Origin: Diphasiastrum complanatum
Taxonomy: Eukaryota; Streptophyta; Lycopodiopsida; Lycopodiales; Lycopodiaceae
Assembly: GCA_029204225.1 (NCBI GenBank)
Contig: CM055100.1
Coordinates: 65,558,812-65,622,811, forward strand
Reading direction: 5' to 3'
Length of the DNA: 64,000 nt
The translations under genes and the position numbers were made by a program. Below are positions 23,001 to 34,902 of this stretch, piece after piece. The notes beneath the pieces are model-generated. The model made no database searches, was not told where the DNA came from, and saw only the letters and a list, made by a program, of their open reading frames with translations. How positions within the stretch are numbered: the first letter of the stretch is position 1; each line of letters begins with the position of its first letter.

Positions 23001-26000
23001 CTCCTCCTAGTCACCAATGGAAGCTGTGACCTCGTACGTGCAGGCTCAGGACCAGGATCCTCATCAATGCTATTAGCATCGTCAGATGGATCACTCTCAT
23101 CCTCTGATGCATCCTTGCTGTCGGCTTCATCTTCCGAGGTATCTGCGTCGTCTTCGTCTTCTAGTGGCTCCTCGTGCTTGTGGGCTCGAGGACTAGAAGC
23201 CTCTCCCCCTGTCCTGCGACGTGCAGCAGCCCGAGTGGTAGGTCCTGCACGTGGGGATTGGCAAAGGGTTACAATTCACAATCACAAGTTTCAATTCTAA
23301 TTTCTAAAGCTAGAACTTACTACTTAGAACATGGGATGGAGCTCAAAGTTCAAACTTCCAAGGGCCCAAGCCTCACGGCTCAAGGGCTAATTCAAATTTC
23401 AAAGCTTGAAATTGGAACTTGAAATTCACCTGCAAACTGCATGGCGTCATCATGGAGTAGTGCATACACGTCCTCCACCTCCTGTGACCTTGGTGGTAGG
23501 TTTGGAACCTTCGTCACATCAATGTCATCTGGATTTACATGCAGTATGTAGACAGTAGAACAACACATTTAGAATGTCACTAAGGATTCAAATTTCAATG
23601 TTCAAACACAATTGCAACTATCAAATTACAATTTACTTGCATAGGCTCCCTCGCCCCCTTCAACTTCTTCAGAAGCCGCTGGCGTGCACATACACCAACC
23701 TGTCTAATTGTGCAACACTGAGCCTGTTCCTCCTCTTTGTATGAATCAGAGAGAACAAACTCCAATTCCTCTCACATGCACTCGCTGTGCATCCTGTGAG
23801 AGAATGCGTATGGCGAGCTTCTGCAATTGAGGACAATCACCCCCATACTTCTCCCACCATGAAACAGGGCGCAGTTGTCCTTCTCTGAGCTGCGCTTCTG
23901 GACACCCAAACTCAAGAGCCTCACGCCTGCACAGTGGACACGGAGTTGTGACAATGCACATCGAAGATCATTCATGAGTGAGTGCTGAGTGTGACAATGT
24001 GGCCACTCACTTCATTGGGATTCAAGAAAGGACTTGAAAAAATAACAAATGTTAGAGAATTGTCATGAATTACACCTGAAGACATTTAGATCATCCCTGA
24101 GTGAATCTTGCCTGACAGGATCAGGATAGACCCTCTCAATGTATGTGCGCCATCCCTATAAGAGCTCTGCATCATGGAATTGATCTTCATTCCTCCATAG
24201 AGGATGAAGAATGCAAGCCATAGTGTGTAGAGGCTGATGGAACCACTCCCACCTGGCTTGCCACTTTTCTCTTATTTCTTCAACCCTATAAAATTTGAAA
24301 ATCATACATCATACATGTCATATGGTGCATACTGCATATTACATAAACACTCATCAATCAAGAGATAATGCATAATACAAACCTCTCTGCACTGAAGGCA
24401 GTGCAGGTGCGAATCTGCTCTCCCAGCCTGTCCATGAACTTATAGAGAATGCCCAAAGTTGCGCCCTCTCTATCCGTAAGGCGCAGGACAGTGTAAAGAG
24501 GCTGCAACGCTATGACAATGGCCTATGTATCATCCCAAAAAGGAGATGCGAGCACAATCCTCTCAAATCGCTGAGCCTTAGGCTCTCGCGAGTGCCTCTA
24601 CTGACGCCAAGGCTGTAAGACCACCATCTGTCTCAAGCCGTCATGCACCTTCACGAGGCGCTCCAGAACAATGAAAATAAAGCCAAACCTGGAACGAATC
24701 ATGATTGCAAATTGTATTAGCTTCAACAAAGCAATTATCGGATAACAAGGTCTTAGGTTGAAACTCGAAAGTAGTTAGTAGTTGCTAGTAAGCTATGTAC
24801 TAGCTTCTAAGTAGTAAGAATCTAAGTGATGAATCAAATTTGATGAATAGAAAAGTAGACCTGGTGGGGGCAGGCCTCAAAATGTCGAGGCTAGAATACT
24901 CCCTGAACATGCTCAGGACCCTCAATCTCTTGGTGACAAACCTCACCAAGAACCGGCCTATGTCTGGTACCTTTGCAATCCATGGCAACTTTGCTAAATC
25001 CTCAAACAAGAGGTCTAAGCAATGTGCAGCACAGGGTGACCAAAAGATCCAACGGTACTTTTCATTTACGAGCTTCCCCATGGCAACACAATTTGCCACA
25101 TTGTCGGTGACGACCTGCAAAGCACAACAATCATCAATGCAAGTTGCAACATCCGACATCGATCTTCTTTGAAGTCCATGATCCAAGAAGCAACATTGAA
25201 CAAGTAGTGTAAGTAAAGAGTTTTCACTCATTTTTATTTTTCACTACTCAACTGAAAGTCAAGAATCAATACGTGCACAACATTCTCTTTGCCGACCTCC
25301 ACAATGGCCGCATCAATAAGCCCAAACATTGTGGCCGCATCAATAAATCCAAACAATGTTTGGGCATCCAAGCTTAAGCCCGAGGTGTCGATGCATCTCA
25401 AGAACGTCGTGCCCAAGCAAGAAGAAACCAATATATTTACAATATGGCGCTTCCTGGTATCAGTCCAACCATCTGATATGATGGAGCACCCATACCTAGT
25501 TCAAAAGATCTCATTGCCCACAAAATTCAGATTTCAGATGGCAATTGTCAATTGCATTAAAATTTAACAATTTATGTAATTGGTCAATAAATAACTATTT
25601 CAATCATTCTTAATTTTTAAAACATAGAAGTTAAGAGATAGAACTTAGAAGTTAGAACTTGGCACTCGCCACTTCAAACTTGGAATTTCAAGTTAGAACA
25701 TAAATGACAATACATATCAGTAATTAGTAATTACTAATTACATTAAAGTAGGGTTTAGGAATAAGGATTTACATGGCCCATCATCTCTTGATAGGCTCTA
25801 GCTCCCTATCCACGGAGTCTCGCTCGTCAACCAACTGAGTCGTCATCAACTGCTGCATGGATGGTCCCTCCCACTCTGAACCAATCCTAGATATATGTCT
25901 CATCATCTCCCTCCATGTAGGGGTCGCATCCAAGTGAAAGGGGAGGTTGCACATGTAGAATCACCTCCTAATAGATACATTGGCTATCTCCTTGTTACTT

Positions 26001-26606
26001 TGCTGGAAGGATGCCACATACACATCTCTACCCTAAGATGTGTACCAGTATGGCTCTGGGCATGAGAAGAGCCTCGTGACAACGGTGCCACCGCATCACT
26101 ATGACTCTGAGTCTGACCCTGTGATGTGGAAGGGCCTGCTGGAACTGTTGCACATTGCCAATGGCCACAAATTAATAGTTACTATCTAGATCCTAGAATC
26201 TACGACAAATTACAATGGAGATAGATGAATCGTGATAGACTGTAGTAGTCTGTAAATTGTAGTAATGTCAAAGTACATACGATATGCAATGAATTATAGT
26301 TTACAACACAATCATCAATGCAAATATTTTCTATTTAGCATCTAGCAACAACTTGATGACCCTCCGAGGTAGCCGTAGATGGAGCTGCAGATATCATCAA
26401 TGAGTCAGGTGCTCGCGCACAACCTGCGATCTCAAAACCACGTAGACGCAATAGGTGTGCCTTATTCTAGTAAGGCCACCTATGTAGTCCTTGCCACAAT
26501 ACTTGGAAGTCCACCTCTTAGTGCCTGAGGTGCCATAATTAGAAGCAACTGTAAGTCTACCTCCCTCTCTCTCAAAGACTCAAACACACTTCTAACTAAA
26601 GAATCT

Positions 26607-26650
<44 letters not shown>

Positions 26651-26837
26651 TGTCAAACACACACACACACACATTTGTAAAAAACACACAAACACACACA
26701 AAAACACAAAAACACAAAAACACACACACATTGTCAAACATTTAACACACACACACACACACACATTTGTCAACAGTCACACACATCAACAGCCACTCAC
26801 ACAACTCCACCCCTTTCTATCTCTCTCGGGAGTCGGA

Positions 26838-26875
<38 letters not shown>

Positions 26876-29800
26876 AGGCCATGACTCGAGCTCCAGAACT
26901 AGCTCATGACTTCTGACTACTTGACTAGCTCACCACAAGTCGGAGGCTCAGTCCTTGACTTCCTAACTTGCTCTGGGACTTTCGGGAATGTCACCCCTTA
27001 GAGTCTTACAGGGCACACTAGGTGCACCGAGTTAGCTTTACAACACTGGGCCCCACAGCCCTCTTTTTCTTCTTTATAAAGACAACTTCAATACAAAAGT
27101 ATCTCCTCCTCAAATGAGCACAATCAAATAACCTGAGAGCCAAGTAAGAACCAGGTCCTTTGTGTCCACGCGAGCACACAAAAAACGAACATACAAACAA
27201 AAGCTAATACACATAGGATCCCTCTCAAGTCACATCTCCCTTGAGACTAGATGTAGGACCTTTGCCTAGCCGCACCCACACAAATTTATCATATAATTAG
27301 CCCACGAGAAACATCCATCCAACCATTTGTGCTTCCACTAAGCAGCACATTGCTTCAGTAACGCCCCACCAATTTTGGTCGACAACCCTTATAGCTGAAC
27401 GATCGGCAACTATCCCGCATCTACAGTTGACACCCGTGCTTTACACCTGAATTCGAGCAACATCTTTGTATCAATGGTTAACTTGTATAGTTCGAATATG
27501 TCACCCCGCACCCCACAAGACACAGATTGTGCTTTCACCTACCTAGGCAGGACTTTGCCTCATTTGTCCTACACTTAGGTGGCGCCAGGTCCGAACTGCG
27601 AGAACTCACCGTGCTTACACCTCGAGGGAAGCACCTTGTCGCATCAAGTTCCCCGTTTTGCCGACCACCCCGACCGTGGATGGTGCACCCGTGCTTACAT
27701 TGTGGGCAACACCTTGCACAACGGCTGCCTTGACGAATCCCCAAAAGTGCCCATCCCTGTGAGACTCACGTAATTGACCGGCTAGTTGGCTCTGATACCA
27801 CATGTTGCGTCGACGCTGGGACTTGAGTGGTTTCCCCAAGACATGCTTAAGTCTAACATTCATTCGACATGAACTCACTAAAAAGCCAACTTAGAAAACG
27901 CAACAAGCCAAACCATTCAAACCTAGGAGAACAAGAATCCCAACCAATCCTCGAAGTCGACTTAGAATCTGTCCCCAAAAGGTAATCAAAGGCGTAAACA
28001 AGTCACTCATGAAATCCCAAGGCATAGTGGTCGCCAAACCGACCAAATGGCATAGCGGCGGGCCTCACGTCAGTGACATGGACCCTTAGGCGCCAACGAC
28101 GCAAAAAGGTTGTAGTAGTTGGACTTGGCGTTGGTTGAGCTGCCCAAGTTTTTGTCTGCCAGACTCCCCCTATAGTTCTGCTGTCATTCGGCGCCCCCCC
28201 CCTCTGCCTTGGAATATAGTGCTGCCTTTCCTAATTAAGCTTGGCAAGCTTGGTAGAATCAGTCTAGCTCCCAGATATGGGTCCTGGGAGCTGTCTCGGC
28301 GGGCAGAATCAGCTTGGCTCTTGGACATGGGTCCCAAGAGCCCTCTAGGCCATGACTCGAGCTCCAGAGCTAGCTCATGACTTGTGACTACTTGACTGGC
28401 TCACCACAGGTTGGAGGCTCAATCCTTGACTTTTTAACTTGCTTTGGGACTTTAGGGAGTGTCACCCCTTAGAGTCTTACAAAGCACATTGGGTGCGCCG
28501 AGTCAACTTTACAACACAATCCCACCATTGCCATTGGCCCTTATGCACATTGAGTTATAGCCTAGAGATGGATGTGGAGCTACTAGCAATAGCACGTTGT
28601 AATGTACACTTTATAGCTATTTAATTTGTGCTATTAGCTACTTAGAAGTGAGAACCCAGTACTAACGTAATGCATGCACTTGGAACTGAAAAATTGATGG
28701 AATTGAAGACTTGAATGCTCACCTCTAGTTGTCGAAGGACCAACCTCTTTTGCACATACAAGCTATTTTGTGAGCAAGCAACGATCTCGGAGCTACGCAA
28801 ATGTAGAAGGTTTGCCTTTGTCCGAGTAGGGCAACCTATGTAACTTAGGCCATAATACTTGCAAGGCCACCTTTTTGTGCTTGAGATGCCATAGTTAAAA
28901 GCTTAAGGGATCCCTAGACATGCTAAACTGTATTCCTAATTCCTAATCTTGAGACCCTAAACTATAAATCATAACTCAATTTTGATTCCCCTCTCATAAA
29001 CCCTAAATCCCCTCCCCTCGCTATCACTACTCTCATCTCTCCTCTCATACTCGCTCATTCCTTCTGCAGACTCACATGACACTTTCTCTCTCTCAAAGAC
29101 GGGCTCTAGATTTAGCATGAGACAAGTAGTTGCCAACCATCTAAGGAAGGGACACTCGTCTCTAGTCACTCTAGAGAGTTCATGCATTAGGAAGCACGTA
29201 TGAGACTCAAATAGTAAGTGTGACCTTTTTTACGCCATAGTGACTCCCACAACCATGTATGCAATAGAATTACGAGGTTCAGGGATCATGAAATTTGATT
29301 GGACTAGCTTTGCATGTATCCAAGTGAGTATGCTATCACGAAGCCCTTTGTCCCACACCAGATTGTTTTAGCAGAGTTTGTCGTGCCTCTTCTTGAAGTT
29401 TTTTTGCAGATGATTATTTCTATACTGAGGGTTATGGCATTTGGGATTGATGATGATGCATTGGCAGTTGCAGATGCCATTGGATAACACTCACATCCTC
29501 TAGAGGACTTCATGAGTGGGGTGATCGCTGATCATGCTACTCGTAGGCATCACGACTACTAGACACATTTTTGGGCATCTCATATCTCATCTCGTAGAGG
29601 GTACTCATGCATATATCTGACAAGTGATCAACGGATCAAACCTTCATAGAGCTTGGAGTGGCATCTTATGCCAGCTTTTTATCAATGACATCCCCTCGAA
29701 ATTGACCGCCATGGAGACGTTGCTCCACCATGGTACGTTTTTGGATTGTCACATGCTCTTTGCTTCACACTAGGACAATTCAAAGTACCTTTACACCAAC

Positions 29801-32800
29801 CATAGATAGAGAGCAGCCTTTTCTAGGGTATTCCTTGGGAGAACTGGATTTGACAATTGTGCTCCATGGGAGAAGTAGAGTCAAAAGAGTCTTCAAGTGT
29901 CCAAAATACTACGAGATTAGATATTAATCCTTAGTTCAAGGTCACCTAGTCACACTCGGTTCTATTATGAGATATGAGGATTAGTGGTGTGTTGCTTTGA
30001 TGTTATGAGAGATGCTTCGGTTGAGGAGAGCTTCACAACCCGACGGATACCACCACTCACCATACACAACAACATATCTCCTCTAGGAGATGACCTAGAT
30101 CACAGACACAATTTGAGTTACAAGATGTAATAGGTATCCCTTTTAGACATCGTAGTCAAAGAAAATGCCAAAAATATATCAGACTAGTTATTTCTAGGGT
30201 TACTCTACGACACTTTCATAGGAGATTCTGACAATCATCCACACATGCTACACGTCCTCTAGGATCAGGAATTTCTTCATATCACTTCAGCATGATATAG
30301 TGACATCATGTATTGATCAATAGTTTCATTTGTTCTTGTAGGTGCTCATAGTTGCATAGTTAGACTTTTTATGTATCAGCTTAGATTATTTAGTTTAATG
30401 GTTTACATATTCATGTTTTGGAGCTCCACTAGTTTATAAACACTTGACTTGCACTTCATTAGTCTTATGTGTCTTTTGGCACCAAAAAGACTTTAACAAA
30501 GCTTTCTTAGTTTTTCTCGTGTGAAAAGTGGAAAAGAAAGGTCCAAACGGGATTCATGTTTTTGGATGGAGCAGGTACTTACCATTTAATTAGTTATGGG
30601 TATTTCTTATCATTGGTGTGATGGTCAATCAGAGGTTTTGAATTGCATACTCGAGGACTACGTACGTTCATTAATTTCTCCCTTATTGGGACCAACATTC
30701 ATGTTCAGAATTCAACGTATAGCTATAATAGCTTTAGTATTTTGTCATTTCTTTTGGATCATGGTTATGCTTTGAGCACTACTTGGCATACCTCTGCATT
30801 GTAACAAATGCACCAGTTACCTTTTAAAATTTTCTCTCAGATGCATGAGCACTATTTTGAGGGCACATGGTCATCTGTAGCAGATACAACAACAATACAA
30901 AGTTGCAGCTGATAAGCATCCATGGTATGTTGAGTTTGAGGAGGTTTGGATGTTTATGTGAGGCTGAGGTTTGCTAGACACAAATCTGTCCGGGGCAATC
31001 TCAGACAGAAAAGCTGGCATCATGCCACTATTGACCCTTCCGCTTTGTAGAAAAGCTCACTATTATCTAATAACTTATCTTGCAGTTACTAATGACTATT
31101 TGTGCTTGGGACATCTTTCATGTTATCCTCTTGAAGGTGGTGCCGGTGATTATGCCGCCATTGACCTGATAATGCAGAGTTATTTCCATTTCTACAAGCT
31201 GCCATACTTAGGTCAGAGTTAATCAAAGCAGATTGTGACACCAATGCTATAGTGGGGATGGACGATCTATTGACAAGGCAACATGGGAGCCTATTGATGT
31301 AAATGTGCACATGTTGCATTTATAGGATCACGCAAGCCCACGGTGGCTACCATACAATCTTGAACATCATGCAATACTCACTCTTACTACTTAGGGAGTT
31401 TTTGTTTTTTTCCTTTACGACATTATTACTATAGTGTTTCTTTTGTATATGCTGCTTTTAAAAGCCCACATCAGGGCAATGTCTTGTAAATAGGGAACAA
31501 ATATGTTGGAGTTGATATCACCTTTGACTACTGGGCCCTTAAAGGCCTGTCTTTATTTCGAAGTACAGTAATCAGACCCTCTAGAGGTAGCTCACAGTTA
31601 GGGTGGCTGCTTTTGTATTTGAACCAGTAATGCCCCCAACTAACAGTTCCTGGAAGGTTCCTAAGAACAATGTAGATAGAGTAGTTCCATTAAGACATTA
31701 GTTTATGCGATTCAGGTTCAGAGCTCATTTTAGGTGACTCTATCATAATTTTTGTAGAAATCTGCTGTTGTGATTGATGTTCAGTCATTACTCAAAGTTG
31801 GAGCTTACTTTTTTTTTTTTCATTTTCTATTGTCTTTGGACTTATGTGATGCCATATATGTGAATCTTCTTCGTAACCATTTGGACGTCTTCTATCTGTT
31901 CTCTAGTGTTCTTAATCATAGCCATGGGTGACAGCTTCCAAGAGGAGGAGGTCTATTTCAGACAAGAAGATAGGGTAGGAAGTTTGTTTCACTGCCAAAG
32001 TCAAGAACTTTTCTTGAACTCATTCAATTTTAGCCGATTTAGACTGAGATATGCTGCCTCCTTAAGCATCACAACCATAACTATCCCCTGTTTTATTCCT
32101 GTACATATAACAATAAAAACTTTAACCCAGAATAAATTCATCAGCTCCTTATTGTAGGAAATGTGAAATTGTCGACATGTTTACCTGAGAGATGAAGTTC
32201 TGGCAATCTGGAAATTCCAAAATTTCCAGAGCCCTAACTCTAGTTGCTCAAATGTTGGAAGTGAGGTTATTTCCTTCATCCTTTGCCTTCAAGTATTTGT
32301 TAGAATCAAAAACTAATGTGAGCATTACACTCTACAGTCAAAAGATTGAAAGCAGGTTTTTCTGCACAAATTAGCAATTCGGATCTCGTGAATTCTGGCA
32401 CCCAATCTTTCTGAGGATTTGTGAGCAACAAGATAAAATTGTGCTCCCATGAACAAATAGTTGTTTATGGCCCTGCAAAATGCTGTAATACCAAGTCATG
32501 AACATATTCAGGCAAGATTTTTCACAGAACCATCAAATCAACAGCAAATTATGTGAATCTCCAGTTCTTATTTCACGATGATCAACATGAAGAATCATAT
32601 TTATCACTGATGAGAGTTAAGCTTTTTATGGTCTATTTGGGCGACCTAGAGTTGGCCATGTCATTGGATGGCCCCTGACCTCAAACAATGAAAAATTACC
32701 TTTGAGTTGTGCGACCAGCCACCAATGCAACAAAACCATGGGCCCAATGGAACTTACTTTGGTGGGTCTCTATGAGTTAACGAGGTCGAAGTACTCTAGA

Positions 32801-34869
32801 GTACTAATGAGTGCCCTCATCAAATGTACATAACCTTTTTGCCAATCAAATTTGATACATTTATTCTTTTGGATTCAGAACCATTGGTCTTTTGCAAAAA
32901 TCAGGTATTGATTTATGCACCTTTTCTGTTGGATGTATTGTTCATACTCAGATCTCTCTTCATGCCTATATCCATCTAGCAAAAGTAGAGCTGGAACTGA
33001 CTTTGATAAGTAATCTGGAAAGAGGGACTTTGAAACTGATTTATATTTTCATTGAACCTCTGGCGGCTTTTAAGTTCTACTAGCTAATAGAATGAGTTGA
33101 TACATGCTGAAGGTATTCTCAGGTAGGCTTTCAGTGCATGTGTATATGATAGTAAAAAGAGCCTAGAGTGCATTATAAACCTGTTGCAGGTCTTTCTTTT
33201 AGTTAAAAGTGGTATGCTGATTGTAGATAACAATGTTTCATCGAAACACGTTTCGAACAAAGAAACGCATTTGAAGCGCCCCGTTCGAAACGGGCCCGTT
33301 TCGAAATGCGTTTCTTACGTTCGAAACGCCTGTTAAAAAAATGCAATTTTTTTTGACTGAGGAAAGCAACCATACACAGTTTCTCCTCTTGAAATTGCAT
33401 TCTCTAGAGCATTCTCATGAAATTGGATGTATCTACTTGGTACTAGTCTTTCTATGACATGTCTAAAAACCCATTAAAACACATTTCCAAAAAAAAAAAA
33501 ACCCTAGAATAATTTCCCGTCCTGAACCACCCGTTTCAAACCTGTTTTGAAACAACGTACGAAACGGACCCATGAAACATTGATAGATAACTTGAGCAGT
33601 GCTTGTCAATGTCCCTTGTTGGCAAGATAAAATGAATTGTGAAATTCCAATGACACATTTTTCCATCATGTGCGAGTGAAGGTAATGATTGTTCATTTCC
33701 AGGGTAAGATGAGTTTTGTGAAGAGTAAAATAATACAATGTCTCTTGCCCAATGACTTGATGTCTAAGAAAATCTTCTAGCAATTAGTAGTTTTAAATAA
33801 TTTGACAACCTGGAAACCTGAGCGGGGCATTAGCCAGTGTTGGTTGCGTTCAAATTTTGACTCTTGCCTTATCATTGGTAAGCTGTTATATTATTGTTTT
33901 CTTATCAAGCTGTGTTTGCATCTATGGAGCTCCTACTAATATGAGTACAGCCAGAGTATCAACATGTGATCGATAGCTATCAAACATTTGATTGCAATAT
34001 TAGAGAGCACTGAGCTTGTTATAAGAAAGCCAAAGTTTCTTCTGATATCGTTTTTTTATCTTTGGTATCTTGTTTAGGTCCAAGGCATGCATCGGAAAGG
34101 TTCTTTGGGTCATGCAAGTATTTTTCAAGAAGCTTCAAGAATATTCCGCGAGGAAGGTGTTCGGGCATTCTGGAAGGGGAATCTGGTTACAGTAGTCCAT
34201 CGGCTTCCATATTCGTCTATCAATTTCTTTGCCTACGAGCGTTATAAGGCGGTAAGAGCGACGAAATAAATGCCTTTTTGGTTCTATAAGCTGTAGATGG
34301 CTCGGCATGGGGCTCCATGTTGTGTGTCTTTGATTCACCATTTCTTAATCTAAGTTTGTGCTTCCAGTTTGTCAAGAGCAGTTATGGAGCTCATATTATA
34401 AAGGTCTGGTGTTGTAAATTTGTGCCACGTTGAGATTTATCATGGGAGACATTATCTCAGATGTTTTTTGAGGCTATCATTGAGACCTAACAGTGCAACA
34501 TTTACTGGCTATGGCTGTCATGCGATGGCAGGTCTTACTGAATTTGACAGGAAAAAGTAGCACGCAAGAGAGTCTTGGGGTTGGAATGGGAACAAGGCTG
34601 TTGGCAGGTGGTGGAGCAGGAATAACAGCAGCATCCTTAACGTATCCACTTGATTTGGTTAGAACCCGTTTGTCGGCACAGGTGAGTTTTGCTTGACCCA
34701 CTTGCACCTTTGTTCAGATTTCCTTTTTTCCTGTTAGTCTCTGCTACATATAAATAACAAATTTAAAACTCTTCTTTAACTTGTGTCATAGTTGCACAGA
34801 ATCGCGTTTCTGGGAGGAGACGTTTCGGAAACCGCGTTTCTGAGAAACGCGTTTCTCCTCGCAGAATTG

Positions 34870-34902
<33 letters not shown>

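Larger units (their letters stand above)
26874..28516 (-). mobile_element. Short non-coding LTR element (Gypsy-related) inside the hAT gene
   Basis: Left LTR fragment 26874-27045 matches 28344-28516 of the right LTR 27803-28516 (TGTTGCG...CAACA, 714 bp). The primer binding site is 27788-27800. The internal region (27046-27787) has a polypurine tract (reverse of CCCTCTTTTTCTTCTTTA near 27060-27077) and five diverged tandem repeats, with no protein. LTR similarity to 20057-20591 ties it to the minus-strand Gypsy there. The left LTR lost about 540 bp, up to the CT microsatellite. Confidence 0.8.
22991..28890 (-). pseudogene. hAT-superfamily transposase, multi-exon, with BED fingers and DUF659
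   Basis: Minus-strand exons with GT-AG borders can be traced. A BED finger segment at about 28745-28890 (KRWPCKYYG). A second BED segment at about 26390-26545 (KRWTSKYCG). A core exon at about 25785-26000 (LPFHLDATPTWREMMRHI). DUF659 in about 25273-25497 (GCSIISDGWTDTRKRHIVN) and 24861-25114 (VVTDNVANCVA; FWSPCAAHCLDLLFEDLAK). Exons 24383-24688, 24076-24295, 23637-23936 (dimerisation domain, PVSWWEKYGGDCPQLQKLAI), 23430-23528 and 22991-23244 (acidic, RTRSQLPLVTRRRLR end, TAG). In-frame stops lie in the 24383-24688 and 24076-24295 exons. A frameshift precedes the CERNWS motif. It is therefore a decayed DNA transposon gene. The non-coding Gypsy-type element 26874-28516 lies between the two BED segments. 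Confidence 0.87.

Noticed and set aside
26608-26775. Interrupted CA repeat considered as a telomere-like or centromeric satellite
   Set aside because: The unit is a plain CA dinucleotide with local spacer duplication; no TTTAGGG-type units are present.
27527-27878. Several overlapping frames on both strands
   Set aside because: They result from the higher GC content and internal repeats of the non-coding Gypsy-type element; the PBS and LTR start lie inside them.
22299-29157. Possible hAT terminal inverted repeat, GAGGGTACCTTCC at 22299 against GAGTGTCCCTTCC (reverse strand) at 29157
   Set aside because: No 8-bp duplication flanks the pair, and the left copy is explained at least as well as decayed Copia integrase sequence.
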